From contig JBBBDQ010001124.1 of NCBI GenBank assembly GCA_037127315.1, positions 1,959,501 through 2,023,500 of the forward strand: 64,000 nucleotides of DNA, written 5' to 3'. Shown one piece after another: positions 1 through 10,305 of the stretch; within the stretch, counting starts at the first letter, position 1, and each line of letters begins with the position of its first letter. Source of the DNA: Ascarosepion bandense. Taxonomy: Eukaryota > Mollusca > Cephalopoda > Sepiida > Sepiidae. A model generated the notes under the pieces. The model was not told the DNA's origin and made no database searches. It was given only the letters and a program-made list of their open reading frames with translations. Both the position numbers and the translations under genes were made by a program.

Positions 1-118
1 GGAAAGTACTCTCTATCAATAATTTAAGGGATGAACATTCTCACAAAGATCAGTTCATGGATTCCAATATGCCACTACTACCCACAGAAATAAATATATT
101 TCAGTCAAATAGATAATA

Positions 119-340
119 TGCTTGTAGCGCAGCGGTTATCGGCGCGGAAATTGGGATCGGTGTCTTAAGTTTAAATTCTGGCTGAGATAGTTGCGCTCAC
201 TTTCGCGCAAATATAATTGGGAAATTTATGACTCCATCTCTTCTCCTCTTCCCGAGTTATGGGTCAAATTATAGAGCAGACAGTGTTTTCTAGTCTTGAT
301 TGGTAACCAATCTGAAGTTAAAACTTGAGACAGTTTCAAT
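119..340 (+). mobile_element. tRNA-derived SINE-like sequence (degenerate)
   Basis: A pol III box A-like stretch (tagcgcagcggttatcgg, about 125-142) is followed about 40 bp later by a weak box B-like stretch (agtttaaattctgg, about 168-181). This spacing fits the head of a tRNA-derived SINE. The body after it (to about 340) has no recognised family. The box B departs from GGTTCGANTCC at several places, so it is probably an old copy. Seen: the two boxes. Inferred: SINE origin. Confidence 0.35.
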
Positions 341-602
341 TCGGAGGCCGCGGTGGCCAAAACTGGGCACCACCTTTTGACCGGAGGGGAGGTGGGGTGA
401 TATTTAATTACCAGGACAGAAAGATGCTGTGATCTGCGAAAGTGAATCGAGCATCTGACAATTAGGACGGTCAAGGACTGAACTTAGATTTATGAAACAG
501 AAAATTTAGAACGAAGAACATGTTAGACATTAAAGGTGTATTCTAAGCAAAGGAGGAATGTGACAGTGTTTCTTTGATTTCAAAACATTTGTGTTTAATG
601 AC

Positions 603-775
603 TAGGTTCCAGTTCAGTTGATGCAATAAGTTCCAGTTCGGTTGATGCAAAAAGTTCCAGTTCGGTTGATGCAAAAGGTTCCAGTTCGGTTGATGCAAAA
701 AAGTTCCAGTTCGGTTGATGCAAAAAGTTCCAGTTCGGTTGATGCAAAAAGTTCCAGTTCGGTTGATGCAAAAAA
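603..775. repeat. 24-bp minisatellite, about 7 copies
   Basis: The unit ttccagttcggttgatgcaa plus a short A-rich linker repeats with a 24-bp period (one unit is 25 bp) from about 607 to 775. The first unit differs by one base (cagttcagttg) and the others are almost identical. Reading frames stay open on both strands only because 24 is divisible by 3, so I do not treat them as genes. Confidence 0.9.
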
Positions 776-1271
776 TGCACTGTTTTTAAAGTTTACTAAA
801 TGTTATGGTGAAACATACCTATTCCTCAGATAATGGACTCTCCCTCCTATATTAATAAGAGTTAACAGGAAGTTAACTCGAAAAGTTCTTTGGAAGTTCT
901 TAGAAGTTCTAGAGAGTTCTATTGGAGTTCAGTAGAACTACTAGGCAGTTGATATTCGTCGGCAGTTAGCCGAATACTAAGGAGTCAGCTTACAGTGGAA
1001 GATTACCAAGTTCCTAACATTTTGGGTACGTTAAATCTATTAGCAACCGACAAAAGCACGATTATAACCTTCAGTGCGAAAACAACTCAACAACATTAAA
1101 CTTATTTTTTTAGGTTAAAATAAGCCCAAATAGAAATTTACCAATGCAGCCAATTTTCCTTTTACACGATACTTGATTTTGATATCTCCAATTTGTAGTT
1201 TGAATCTTAGATTATTCCTTTTTCTGAAATCACAAATTCTATCTTCTTACAGTTATGTATGCCACAAATAT
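776..1271. other. Unassigned unique-looking sequence
   Basis: No coding frame, RNA gene or known repeat recognised. It holds a run of direct gttct/agttc words at about 885-945 (phased loosely at 10-16 bp) whose origin I cannot name. Confidence 0.5.
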
Positions 1272-1522
1272 GTCAGTTAAGTGCCATACGTGATACACTC
1301 TTTGAGCGATCATGTCTCAAAAGAGACATGACTAACTCGACAGAAGATTATCCCGCAGTAGGTTGCCATTACCTTTTGCGGTAGACTGGTTGCCAGCCAA
1401 GGTTATAAAACCCAATCTGCCCTGTTATTTAACTCATAACTGGAAGGAAGAGACGGATTAATACCTTTCCCAAGGGTATTTGTGCGTAAGTGAATGCAAG
1501 GAATTCAACTGCAATTCGAACT
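1272..1522. repeat. Dispersed repeat, copy 1 (pair with 9223-9450)
   Basis: About 250 bp starting gtcagttaagtgccat and running past ttcccaagggtatttgtg is closely matched at 9223-9450. Shared words include gcgatcatgtct, agattatcccgcagtagg and acggattaatacctttccca. This copy has about 25 extra bases around 1370-1395. The second copy is preceded by a tRNA-like box B, so the family is probably the body of a tRNA-derived SINE. Confidence 0.75.
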
Positions 1523-1553
1523 CGTTCCAAGCCGAAAAATACTATCTCTATCA

Positions 1554-1634
1554 GGCACCTCGGTGTAGTGTAATGGTTAACAAGCTTGTCTCGCTAGAAC
1601 CAGTTACAACTGAGTTCGATCCTCACTGGGTGTC
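1554..1634 (+). pseudogene. tRNA-like sequence (pseudo-tRNA or SINE head)
   Basis: The 5' end GGCACCT (1554-1560) and the 3' end GGGTGTC (1628-1634) pair over all 7 positions of an acceptor stem, using G-U wobbles. A box A-like segment (tagtgtaatggtta, 1566-1579) and a T-arm tgag-ttcgatc-ctca (1611-1625) are present at tRNA spacing. The D stem reaches only three pairs. The anticodon stem around 1584-1602 does not close well and no anticodon can be assigned, so a working tRNA is unlikely. Alternatives are a decayed tRNA gene or the head of a SINE. Confidence 0.5.
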
Positions 1635-1639
1635 GCATA

Positions 1640-2009
1640 GTTTCGGCCTATCAAATTTATAGGCGTTAGAAAGCGATGGCCGATGGTCGATTGTTTTGAA
1701 GACTTAGACATGGCTGTGAACCTACCACTTTGTTCACTTAAAATTTGTGGAGTGTATCAAATCGTTTAAAAGGTGTTAGGAATCTTTCTTGAATATGTGT
1801 ATACTGGTTTGTGTAGCTCTGACCTGTCAAGACGATTGGGTCTCACCATTGGCACGTCCCAATGTTGAGCTCCGAGATGGCAGTGGACATTAATATATAA
1901 ATTATGAATAATTAAAACTTATGAATTATGAATAATCAAAACAAAAACCGTGAAAGATATCTTTCAGACTCTGATTCTGAAAAAGAAATGAATAATTAAA
2001 TTGCCCGCT
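1640..2009. other. Unassigned sequence
   Basis: No gene recognised. A small perfect hairpin (gcctat / ataggc, about 1647-1664) and a short duplicated word (atgaataattaaa, about 1903-2000) are the only structure seen. Confidence 0.5.
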
Positions 2010-2680
2010 AACTGTCCTGTGAGTATCAAATTGTCCAATTCCTTCTTTCTCATTATGTGCCCAAGAAACTTTAACTATATCTCCTGATGTTAAGTATAAA
2101 TTTCTTTTTTGTTTCCATTCTATCTAAAACTTCATCGTTTGGTCCCGAGTAGTCTCAGCATCCTTCTGTAGAACCACGTTTCTGTTGCTTCAAGTCTCCT
2201 CTTCCTTTATAAAGAGATCATCCAACAGTCACTGCCATAGAGGAAAAGAAATATCATGTAGTAGTTTAGTACTCTTTTCCTTGTTTCTAACAAAATGTTT
2301 CTATTTCTTTTGTATTCTGTTTAGCTTTTAGAATGCTTCCTTGGCTATCCCAATACGCATACGGATTCATGTTACCCAACCAAAGAATTGATGTAAAACC
2401 TTGTGTTATGTCCATAAATATCTTTGTAAGATCAAGACCTTCATATGAAAACCATAGAACAACGTTTCTGTTGCTTCAACTCTTCCTTTTTAAAGAGATC
2501 ATCCAGCACTCACTGCCATACGGGAAGAGAAATATCATGTAGTAGTTTAGTACTCTTTTCCTTGTTTCCAATAAAATGTTTCTATTTCTTTTGTATTCTG
2601 TTTAGCTTTTAGAATGCTTCCGTGGCTATCCCAATACGCATTCGGATTTCAGTAACAAATTTTCCGAGATTGTTTCATCA
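2010..2680 (-). mobile_element. Non-LTR retrotransposon fragment with internal duplication (RT C-terminal region)
   Basis: Read on the minus strand, the sequence resembles the C-terminal part of the RT ORF that is better preserved at 8222-9125. The words around 2120-2200 align with 8480-8580. A segment of about 195 bp is present twice as a direct repeat (about 2164-2365 and 2457-2651; shared words include aaagagatcatcca and tatcatgtagtagtttagta). All frames are broken. This is a dead, partially duplicated LINE fragment. The family is inferred from its better-preserved relatives in this window. Confidence 0.6.
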
Positions 2681-2702
2681 CTGCAAAGTTTTAATTTACA
2701 GT

Positions 2703-2968
2703 GTCTACGGCTATATCGTGTTGAATACACCGGTTCCCGTCCGATTATCGAAGTTAAGCAACATCGAGCCTGGTCAATACTTAAGTGGGTGACTATTTGG
2801 GAATACCATGTGCTGTAAATGTAAGGACCAAGAATGGTCCACCAGGTTTCGGGGGTTGGGTGCAGCGATATCAGCCCTGTCCCGTAAAAAACAGTTTGTT
2901 ACAGAAACAGCAACAAAAAGTTGCTGACCTATGCACCATTGGGTGTGATAGATAAATGATGATGATGA
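2703..2968 (+). mobile_element. 5S rRNA-derived SINE (or 5S pseudogene with SINE-like body)
   Basis: Positions 2703-2819 follow eukaryotic 5S rRNA along nearly its full length: the gtctacggc start, ccggttcccgtccgat, aagttaagcaac, gggtgac and the closing tgctgta. Length (about 117 nt) is close to the normal 119-120. The internal control region needed for TFIIIA/pol III is largely conserved, with scattered transitions. About 150 bp of non-5S sequence follows and ends in a short atgatgatg microsatellite, as expected for a SINE3-type retroposon. A solitary 5S pseudogene is the alternative. Confidence 0.7.
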
Positions 2969-3179
2969 AAGTTTTACTTATCACCTCCCGGCGAAGAGAT
3001 TGGAATCAACAGGATTCGCATGATTACAAACAGCTTCTGTTGAGTCGAAAGTCGTCTTTTATCTGCTGTGTGCCTTCGGCAAGTTGACGATCACGGCCCT
3101 CCGCAATTTTCTGTCTTTTGTAGTTTTTAATAAACTTTGTCAATTTATTTCTTCTAAACCCTGTTCCGTCATCCATTTA

Positions 3180-4470
3180 GTATGCTAGGTTAGTTATGCG
3201 TTCTTTTCCTCTTGACTTCAATCTCTCTTGTGAATATCAAATTTTCCAAACCCTCTTTCCTGTCTCTTCCTGATATTAAGTATAAATGTCCTTTTTGTTT
3301 CCATTTTCTGTAAAACATTTCGTTGCTCACATATCCGGCCTAAGATATTTTCAACATCCTTCTACAGAACCACATTTCGTTTGCTTAAACTTTCTTTTTC
3401 ATATTTGGATATTTAGATCGTCTACCCGCTGAGATGTGATATGGCACAAATTTGGGTTTAGTAAAGAGAACCCGAACACGTAGGCACGGACCACTCTTTT
3501 TCGTATATGAGGAGAATGTCTAGCATTCATTGTGGTGCAGGATGCTTGATATCGCGTAACAATTTAGTTACTATTTTCTTTGTTTTTAATGAAGCTTTTC
3601 TTTTTCTTACTACTTTGATTAGCTTTTGGAAGGCATCTTTCGCGAAACCAATGCGCCTTCGAACTTCCGTGTCGCAATTTCCGTCTTCTGTTAAAACACT
3701 TCCCAGGTATCTAAATGTTTATACTTGTCTGATTTTACTATCTTCAATTTGTAGTTAGTACGGTGGGATATTTATATTCCTAACAATCTTGTCTTCTTGC
3801 AATTGATGTGTTTTGATTTTTTCTCCATTTTCTTCAATATCTTTTGTAGTAGTTTCCTTTCTGTATCTACTATCAACACTGAGTCATCTATATATGTTGT
3901 TAAGATTGTGACTGCCAATAATGAATCCTGGTAGGACTTCTGATTCTTTCAGAATCACATCATTGTATAAAATGAATAAGTCTACACCCCTTTCTAGTTT
4001 TGTATATTTACTGAATTCATTTTCTAAGTTCTGGATTATTCTACTATTTTTCCCAAATATGTCGAAGTTACCTAGAAGTTCTAAAAGTTCTTTATGACAT
4101 ACTTTATCAATCACTTTTGTATAACCTATAAAACACATATACACATGTATTTGTACTGCTCTTTGTGATATCATTATGAGCGTAAATATTACATTCCTTG
4201 TTCCAGTGTCTTCAACGAATCCACAGTGCTTTTCTTTTTCTTCTTTCCTATTTTTGATCTGCTGCGCACTTCTGTTCATCAGAATTCGGATGATAAGTTT
4301 TCGTATAAGCCTCATTTGACTGGTTGCCCGATGGAGTTCACATTCGTTTGCACCTGGCTTTTTAGGCAGTGCTATGAAAATACATTCACTTAGGTCTTCC
4401 GATATATCACAACTGTTATATATTTTATTACTATCTGTAGGAGTTCAAAGTAGTTTTAGACATTCAATGT
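3180..4470 (-). pseudogene. Non-LTR retrotransposon reverse transcriptase, degraded
   Basis: On the minus strand, from about 4450 down to 3180, a broken ORF reads as a LINE reverse transcriptase. It opens with an IALPKKPGANECELHR-type start. The longest intact piece (3884-4315, 143 codons) contains HCGFVEDTGTRNVIF, FIGYTKVIDKVCHKELL and LPGFIIGSHNLNNIYR. In the family these correspond to the QxGF..G.GT.. block, the palm motif A region (D-Y-T-K-A-F-D, here decayed at the second Asp) and the residues just before the YADD box. The YADD box itself is frameshifted. Downstream pieces (3180-3880) match the connection and C-terminal region of the same family at 8222-9125. It encoded target-primed reverse transcription of its own RNA and is now dead. 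Confidence 0.75.
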
Positions 4471-4767
4471 TTTCAGGGAAATAAGCTAGAATTGCGTTAA
4501 GCAATGTTGCATTTCCGTTTTTAACGGTCCAAAATTTGAAATGAATATGGATCCACATGCTTTTATCATGTAGTGTATTACACATTATTTTTTATTGCTA
4601 TTTCGCCTTTTATGTAATTGGTGTGCATATGGTGACATTGAATAGTATTTTTTATTGCATTTTAATTAGGATTTATTATGTATGGTTTTATGATTAATTA
4701 TCTGTAAAGACTTTTTTATTTGTTCATCGATAATGTGGTTATAAAAGCTATTATTATTAAGTACATG
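4471..4767. other. Unassigned AT-rich sequence
   Basis: AT-rich DNA between two LINE fragments. No coding or RNA feature seen. Confidence 0.5.
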
Positions 4768-5090
4768 TTCTTTTGTATTTGTATTGCTCTTTCTTGTATC
4801 CATTTGAGTATAAATATCGCATTCCTTGTTCTAGTGTCTTTGACAAACCCACATTACTCTTGTCATAGTCCTGATCTGATTCTGCTCTGCACTCTGTTCA
4901 TCTGAATTCGGATGATAAGTTTTGTTATATGGCTCATTTGGCTGATTGTCCGATGGAGTTCACATTCGTTTGCACCTGGCTTTTTAGGCAGTGCTATGAA
5001 AATAGATTCACTTAGGTCTTCCGATATATCACCACTGATATATATTTCATTACTATCTGTAGGAGTTCAAAGTAGCTTTAGACGAACCCA
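4768..5090 (-). mobile_element. Second copy of the LINE RT N-proximal fragment
   Basis: This segment repeats 4145-4445 with moderate divergence. Shared words include cagaattcggatgataagt-like and ctttttaggcagtgctatga. On the minus strand the latter reads IALPKKPG. It ends near taggagttcaaagtag, as the first copy does. It is a fragment or partial duplication of the RT region, with frames broken. Confidence 0.7.
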
Positions 5091-5834
5091 CATTGTTCTT
5101 GTCCTAGGTCTTATAGTGGGTTGCTTTTCTATTCTTTTCTGTTAGTAGTGGAGAGTTCGTTCTAGTGAAGGGTAGTTGTATACTGTTGCAGTTTAACGGA
5201 ATTTGGCCTTGTTGTAGATAGCCCACTATAAGTCAATAAAATGATTACAAATCAAGAAAGGCAATTTGAGTAGAAAAATAACATTTTATATATACACATA
5301 TCAATTAATGTTTTTACAGTTGAAGTAATATTTGAAGTATAGGTCCAACGGAGGTTAAAATGTTCCTGGCAATAAAATGCTGAAAGAGAATTAATGCTTA
5401 GGAATTTGGCAGCGTGTAAGTAAGGAATATCTTTGATGTATTTGCCCCCTAGGTCAGTAAGTAGTTTTTGAGGCAGGGAAGAAGGAAAGAGGTTAGGAAG
5501 GCGAGCGTAGTAAGCCACTTGACTTCGGTCAAGGGGGCTACTAATTACTCTCTACTCCTCGAGTCGGTCTGCCTGGCGATGCTTTCTGTATCCGCTTTTT
5601 ATATCTTCTTTTTGGATTACAGCAGCTCATTTGGGATTTCACACTTGTATTTAGTTCTGGGTTTCCAATTGGCTGATAATTAAAATTCGCGTCGGCTCGC
5701 GAACTGGAAATTTAATATTTAATTAATTTTTAGTTTTCAACCGGAACATCTGCGCGGAACCGGCGCGCAGCGACGACTTTTGGTCATTTGCTTTTTGGTC
5801 GTGAAAGCGCAAACATCCGGTCCATCGCTTTTGC
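5091..5834. other. Unassigned sequence between LINE fragments
   Basis: No gene recognised. It contains a short inverted pair (cttatagtggg, about 5110; cccactataag, about 5221) about 110 bp apart that could be MITE ends, and a locally GC-rich patch at 5690-5830 (cgcgtcggctcgcg, ggaaccggcgcgcagcg). Confidence 0.4.
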
Positions 5835-6045
5835 TCGGTATCACCACAGTCTGATCTGATTCTGCTCTGCACTCTATTCATCAGAATTCGGATGATAAGT
5901 GTTGTTATTTGGCTCATTTGGCTGACTATTCAATTGAGTTTGCCTTCGTCTGCATCTGGCTTTTTAGGCTGTGCCATGAAAATAGATCTGCTTAAGTTTT
6001 CCGTATATCACCGCTGTTGTATATTTCATTTATTAAGTCTGTAAT
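5835..6045 (-). mobile_element. Third copy of the LINE RT N-proximal fragment
   Basis: It matches 4250-4440 and 4860-5050. Shared words are tgatctgattctgctctgca, cagaattcggatgataagt and ctggctttttaggc. Translation on the minus strand is interrupted soon after the conserved ILMNR segment. Three partial copies of one RT segment within 2 kb suggest local duplication or repeated 5'-truncated insertions. Confidence 0.7.
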
Positions 6046-6699
6046 TTTACCAATGCCGAAATAGTAGGGCTAATCTGACAACTCAATGTGTTTATTTGTG
6101 CATGTGTGTGTTTATGTCTGTCAGTGTTGATAATTCTTTATTCATATGGTATAGTAAATAACCTTCCAACAACTTTTGTGGCGTTTGAAATTGTTTATAT
6201 TTTTACTGTATGGTTTCTGTGTGGAAAGCTGGAAGTTATCTTACTGTGAATGTGTAGTTTCATTTTAAACGGTCTTATTCTTTGAAATATGTGCAGAAAT
6301 AGCCGTGTGCTCGATACAAAAAAAATCATAGATTCAATAAATGTTGTTATTCATAGTTTAAACGAAAAAAGTAAGATTTCGAGAAGCTGGCGTTTGTCGG
6401 TGAATCCTTTGATCACTGGGCCGCTTCTCTTTGGCTAAAGGAAATTGCTCGGTGTAGATCTGTGAAGATATGCTCGTATGTTCTAGCAGACTGGCAACGA
6501 CTTGTTGCAAGGTATCGTGTTTATCAGTTTCCAGCAGATAAAAACTCATACCAACAGTGATTGGTTGAAAACCCTCTTTTTATATATCATGATCTGTTTT
6601 CTGCTATATCCAAAGCAATTCTAATTGTATTTTAGATTTTATTTTTGGCATTTTGCACCCCCCCCAACACACACACAAATACACAGACACAGATGAAAA
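6046..6699. other. Unassigned sequence
   Basis: No gene recognised. A C9 run followed by a CA-rich stretch lies at about 6655-6700. Confidence 0.5.
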
Positions 6700-6915
6700 G
6701 GTAGATAAACAGATAAGTTCAAAAGGCTTCTGTTTCTGACGTCAAGTGTAGTGTAAAAGATATTGACTCGGAAGAAGAATTGGAGGGCCAAGTTCGAATT
6801 TCAGTTGGGTTCATTCCATTCAATTACACATAAATATAAGTAGACTTAAGAAAGGTATGATTTTATCTCCTCTCCACCAGCTATGGGCTAAATTGTAGTA
6901 CTTACAGCTGAAAAA
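6700..6915 (+). mobile_element. tRNA-derived SINE-like sequence
   Basis: A recognisable pol III box B (agttcgaatttc, about 6790-6801) is preceded by a weak box A (tcaagtgtagtgtaaaag). The body resembles the SINE-like sequence at 119-340 in the phrase cagctatgggctaaattgta, compared with gagttatgggtcaaattata. This supports a shared, diverged SINE family. Confidence 0.45.
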
Positions 6916-7302
6916 AAATCGTCGTTGTTTTCCAAAAATTGTTAAATGTAATATAAAACTATACTTATTCTTACGATCCAATATATATTTTCGGCTTTAA
7001 ATAACCCACAAGTAAGTGATAAACTGTGTAAATAACCCACAAGAAAATGATAAGCTTTATAAAAAACAAACAAAAAAAATCTGTCAATCAGCAATCCGAT
7101 TTAAACTTTCACACATACGCTGCTCATTAGGGTTAAATGTATTGAATTCATTAACAGATATTATATTTATAAATGCCACATAAAAAAAACTCTAGGTTTG
7201 TCACTTAGTTGATTGATATTACCCTCAGCATCTTGACTCCGGAGTTTCTTAAACAAACCTTTCGAGAATCACTTCGTCTACTCGTCATGGAGTATCAGCA
7301 AT
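6916..7302. other. Unassigned AT-rich sequence
   Basis: AT-rich, with a duplicated word (aaataacccacaag at about 7000 and 7031). No gene seen. Confidence 0.5.
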
Positions 7303-7307
7303 TGACT

Positions 7308-7368
<61 letters not shown>
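7303..7368. repeat. Compound microsatellite (TA)n(TG)n(GA)n
   Basis: Consecutive TA, TG and GA dinucleotide tracts. Other long (TA)n tracts lie at about 7438-7468 and 7526-7573. Confidence 0.95.
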
Positions 7369-7435
7369 TTAAAGAAATTGCAGACATTATGTCTACTTAT
7401 TTTTAATAAAATCCGTTCGTAATCACGGAGTTAAG

Positions 7436-7472
<37 letters not shown>

Positions 7473-7518
7473 TAAATATTTTAAAATATTTTTAAAAGTT
7501 TGTTGAGTTTTCCTCTCA

Positions 7519-7574
<56 letters not shown>

Positions 7575-7575
<1 letters not shown>

Positions 7576-7912
7576 TTTTACAGTGAAACCGATAAAATGT
7601 AACCACTATTTCTACTCCAACAGCTTCTTTTTCTCACACTTCAAGCCTGTGGAATTCCCTTCCACATACTTGCTTCCCCGACAACTACAATCTCCAGGAG
7701 TTTAAATGTAAGGTCAATAGAGACCTCCTAACACACTAACTCGCATCCATTCTCTTAAACACTTTTCCCATCTACCCAATCCTCATCCTCGGTATCCTTA
7801 CTCGTCTATCACCCTCCTTCCTATATCTAACCACTCTTTCTCATCACTTTCCCCTATGTAACCCCCTGCGCAATAGTGGCAGTGGAATGCCTTGCTTGGG
7901 GTGAAATGATTA

Positions 7913-7915
<3 letters not shown>
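7575..7915 (+). mobile_element. 3' end of a non-LTR retrotransposon (C-terminal ORF plus tail)
   Basis: The plus strand reads SFFSHTSSLWNSLPHTC followed by FPDNYNLQEFKCKVN. This is the F-P/S-R/H-T-x-x-L-W-N-S-L-P signature found at the C-terminus of many LINE ORF2 proteins. A C/T-rich 3' UTR follows, ending with ccccctgcgcaatagtgg and atgccttgcttggggtgaaa. The same ORF end and tail recur at 22089-22663 and, inverted, at 12410-12790. It is 5'-truncated, as is typical of LINE insertions. Confidence 0.75.

Positions 7916-7917
<2 letters not shown>

Positions 7918-7960
<43 letters not shown>
7918..7960. repeat. (TA)n microsatellite
   Basis: About 20 TA units directly after the LINE tail and directly before the 5S-like SINE. 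Confidence 0.95.
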
Positions 7961-7967
7961 TTTTGCG

Positions 7968-8205
7968 GCTTACAGCCATATCCTGTTGAAATACCGGTTC
8001 TTGTATGATCACCGAGGTTAACCAACGCTGAGCCTGATTAGTACCTAGATGGGTGGGTGCTTATGAATACAAGATGTATGTTTGGGTGGTTTGATGGATA
8101 ACGATTAAGAAATGGAAATTTGGAAGCTGAGTTCCAATTCCAGTCGGGTTCATTATATTCACTTATGCACAAATACCCTTGGGAAATGTAGGAACCCACC
8201 AAGGG
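7968..8205 (+). mobile_element. Chimeric 5S/tRNA-type SINE-like element
   Basis: Positions 7968-8080 match 5S rRNA: gcttacagccatatc, accggttcttg, gatcaccgaggttaacc, gagcctgattagtac, gatgggtg. The match is more diverged than the copy at 2703. About 50 bp after the 5S part, a tRNA-type box B (gagttccaattccag, about 8133-8147) appears with a weak box A-like gtttgatggataacg upstream. A 5S head joined to a tRNA-like part resembles the plan of chimeric SINEs such as AmnSINE1. Two independent insertions are the alternative. Confidence 0.55.
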
Positions 8206-8221
8206 TTAATTATTCTTTTTC

Positions 8222-9125
8222 TGTTCTGTGACCCTTCAAGAAGTAGGCGGTTATGTTCTTCCACATCTCGCTCTTAATAACCCTTCTCCTATTATCCCAC
8301 TCAATCCCCGCTCCGCCATTAATCTGCTCAAGTCCATCAAGTATGTCATGCGTTGCTTTCCCTTGTCCCTTTTCGCCTCTATCCGTCTCGTGAGCATCAA
8401 GTTCTCCAAGCCCTCCTTCCTCATTACATGTTCCGAAAACTTTAGCTGTCTTTTCCTGATGTTAAGTATCAGTTTCCTTCTCATATCGATCCGCTTCAAA
8501 ACCTCGACTTTGCTCACATGTTCAGTCCATGATATCCTCAGCATCCTTCTGTAGAGCCACATTCGGTTGCTTCAAGTCTTTCCATCATTTTTTATGAGAT
8601 TGTTCAGCATTCGCTACCATATTGAAAGACAGATGTCACATAACAAGCCAGTACTCTCTTCTTCGTTTAACCATGCCAATACGTCTTCGGATCTCCATAT
8701 CGCACTCCATATCTGTCCTCTGTTAACACACTTCCCAAGTATTTAAATTTCTCCACCTGTTTGATTTTAGTATCACCAAATTGTAATTTGCATTTTGTGC
8801 TCCTCTTGTTACTGATTACCATGCATTCAGTTTTCTTGTAGTTTATACATAGTCCTTTCTTCCCGCTTTCTTTAACTACTTCCTGTAGGAGGTCTTGTAG
8901 TTTATTTTCTTTATCTGCTATCAGCACTGTATCATCTGATTAACTTATATTGTTCAGATAACGGCCGCCAATGATGAAACCTGGAAAGACTTCAAGAGCT
9001 CTCAGAATTGTCTCGCTGTAAAGGTTGAATAGATCTGGTGAGAAGACACACCCATTTCTATCTTTGTGTATCTGCTGAACTCGTTTCCTGTCCATATTTA
9101 TGCAGTTAACTGCCAGAACAGGTTC
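8222..9125 (-). pseudogene. Non-LTR retrotransposon RT, palm to C-terminal region, degraded
   Basis: The minus strand, from about 9100 down to 8222, encodes a broken LINE RT. Around 8925-8945 the residues S-D-D-T-V-L-I-A-D follow N-I-S-stop. They stand for the YADDT catalytic box with its Tyr codon lost. Downstream are KKGLCINYKKTECMVISN and QVEKFKYLGSVLTED, the conserved thumb/connection block. The C-terminal piece (8251-8562) has MWLYRRMLRISWTEHVSK and a Lys/Arg-rich IRKRQLKFSEHVMRKEGLE. These are hallmarks of an AP-endonuclease-type LINE common in invertebrates. Several frameshifts separate the pieces, so it is inactive. It is a better-preserved relative of the copies at 2010-6045. Confidence 0.85.
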
Positions 9126-9134
9126 TTAATTAAA

Positions 9135-9450
9135 GCATTGGTTTGTGAATTCTGTGACAGTAATTGCGAGTTTAATCCCCGGGCCGAGCAGCGTAGACCC
9201 AGTAGAAACGAGTGAACAATCAGTCAGTTAAGTGCCATGCGCGATACACGCTTTGGGCGATCATGTCTCCAAAGAGACATAACTGACTGGGCAGAAGATT
9301 ATCCCGCAGTAGGTCGCCAGCCAAGACTATAGAACCCAATCTGTCCTATTATTTAACCCATAACAGGAGAGAAGAGACGGATTAATACCTTTCCCAAGGG
9401 TATTTGTGTGTAAACGAATGCAAGAAAATTCAACTGGAATTCTTATTCGA
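9135..9450 (+). mobile_element. tRNA-derived SINE (copy 2 of the 1272 repeat, with head)
   Basis: A near-consensus box B (gagtttaatccccggg, about 9169-9184) precedes a body that from 9223 matches the repeat at 1272-1522. This copy therefore shows the pol III head that is missing from the first copy. Confidence 0.6.
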
Positions 9451-9604
9451 CACCAGTTAAACTGAACAATAATACAAATAAGACAAGATGAGCTGCAGTA
9501 AATATTTTGTTCAGTACACAAAAAGACAAACAGGTGGTGGACAGGCAGAGCGAATAAAACATCTTCTATACTGTTTTCTTTTCTGTCATCGTCTCCTTTC
9601 ATTG

Positions 9605-10240
9605 TAAGCCCTATGCACCAGTGGCAGAGTTACCTTTATTGAAGTAGATCTATCTATCGCCCGGTTCACACTCCACCCATGTCTATTGAACAGGTTAAGA
9701 GGCTCATCCCTTGTTCCCTGTTTAGGATGTGGTTTCCGGCTTTTCTCTTTTCCAATCTTCTCACTTTGGTTTCTTTTTTTTTTTTTTTTTTTAATTGGAG
9801 TAGATAGATCTATCTATTGCCCGGCGGTACACAATCCACCCACGTCTATTGAACAGGTTAAGAGGCTCATCCCTTGTTCCCTGTTTAGGATGTGGTTTCC
9901 GACTTTTCTCTTTTCCAATCTTCTCACTTTGGTTTCTTTTTTTTTTTTTTTCAATTGGAGTAGATAGATCTATCTATCGCCCGGCGGTACACAATCCACC
10001 CACGTCTATTGAACAGGTTAAGAGGCTCATCCCTTGTTCCCTGTTTAGGATGTGGTTTCCGGCTTTTCTCTTTTCCAATCTTCTCACTTTGGTTTCTTTT
10101 TTTTTTTTTCAATTGGAGTAGATAGATCTATCTATCGCCCGGTTCACACTCCACCACGTCTATTGAACAGGTTAAGAGGCTCATCCCTTGTTCCCTGTTT
10201 AGGATGTGGTTTCCGGCTTTCTCTTTTCCAATCTTCTCAC
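9605..10240. repeat. 158-bp tandem repeat, four copies, each ending in poly-T
   Basis: Units start near 9643, 9801, 9961 and 10119, each with gtagat..atctatctat. They contain attgaacaggttaagaggct and atgtggtttccggcttt, and the first three end in T13-T22 tracts. The last unit lacks the T tract. Near-identity of units argues for recent unequal duplication. On the minus strand each unit starts with poly-A, so the tandem may come from head-to-tail retroposon copies. Open frames across it are fortuitous. Confidence 0.9.
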
Positions 10241-10305
10241 TCTTACGTAGCCCCCTGCACATCAGTGGCGCTACCGCCTTGATCGGGGTGATACGATTAA
10301 AAAAA
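10241..10305 (+). mobile_element. SINE/LINE 3' tail with poly-A
   Basis: The segment agccccctgcacatcagtgg, then ccttgatcggggtgatacga and an A-rich tail is a diverged form of the tail at 7860-7912 and 22610-22663. It marks the 3' end of a retroposon joined to the tandem block. Confidence 0.6.

Noticed and set aside
603..775. CRISPR-like direct repeats
   Set aside because: The 24-bp units are contiguous without spacers, in a eukaryotic repeat context. This is a minisatellite.
885..945. Heat-shock-element-like GAA/TTC series
   Set aside because: The inverted pairs are spaced GAAnTTC (1 nt), not GAAnnTTC, and phasing is irregular, so they do not fit an HSE.
1554..1634. Functional tRNA gene
   Set aside because: The acceptor and T arms are good, but the D arm is weak and no anticodon stem or anticodon can be assigned.
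2703..2819. Functional 5S rRNA gene
   Set aside because: Scattered changes along the helix positions and a SINE-like body downstream without a T-run terminator point to a retroposed copy.
5110..5234. Short inverted pair cttatagtggg ... cccactataag as a MITE
   Set aside because: The arms are only about 11 bp and no target duplication is visible, so it is too weak to call.
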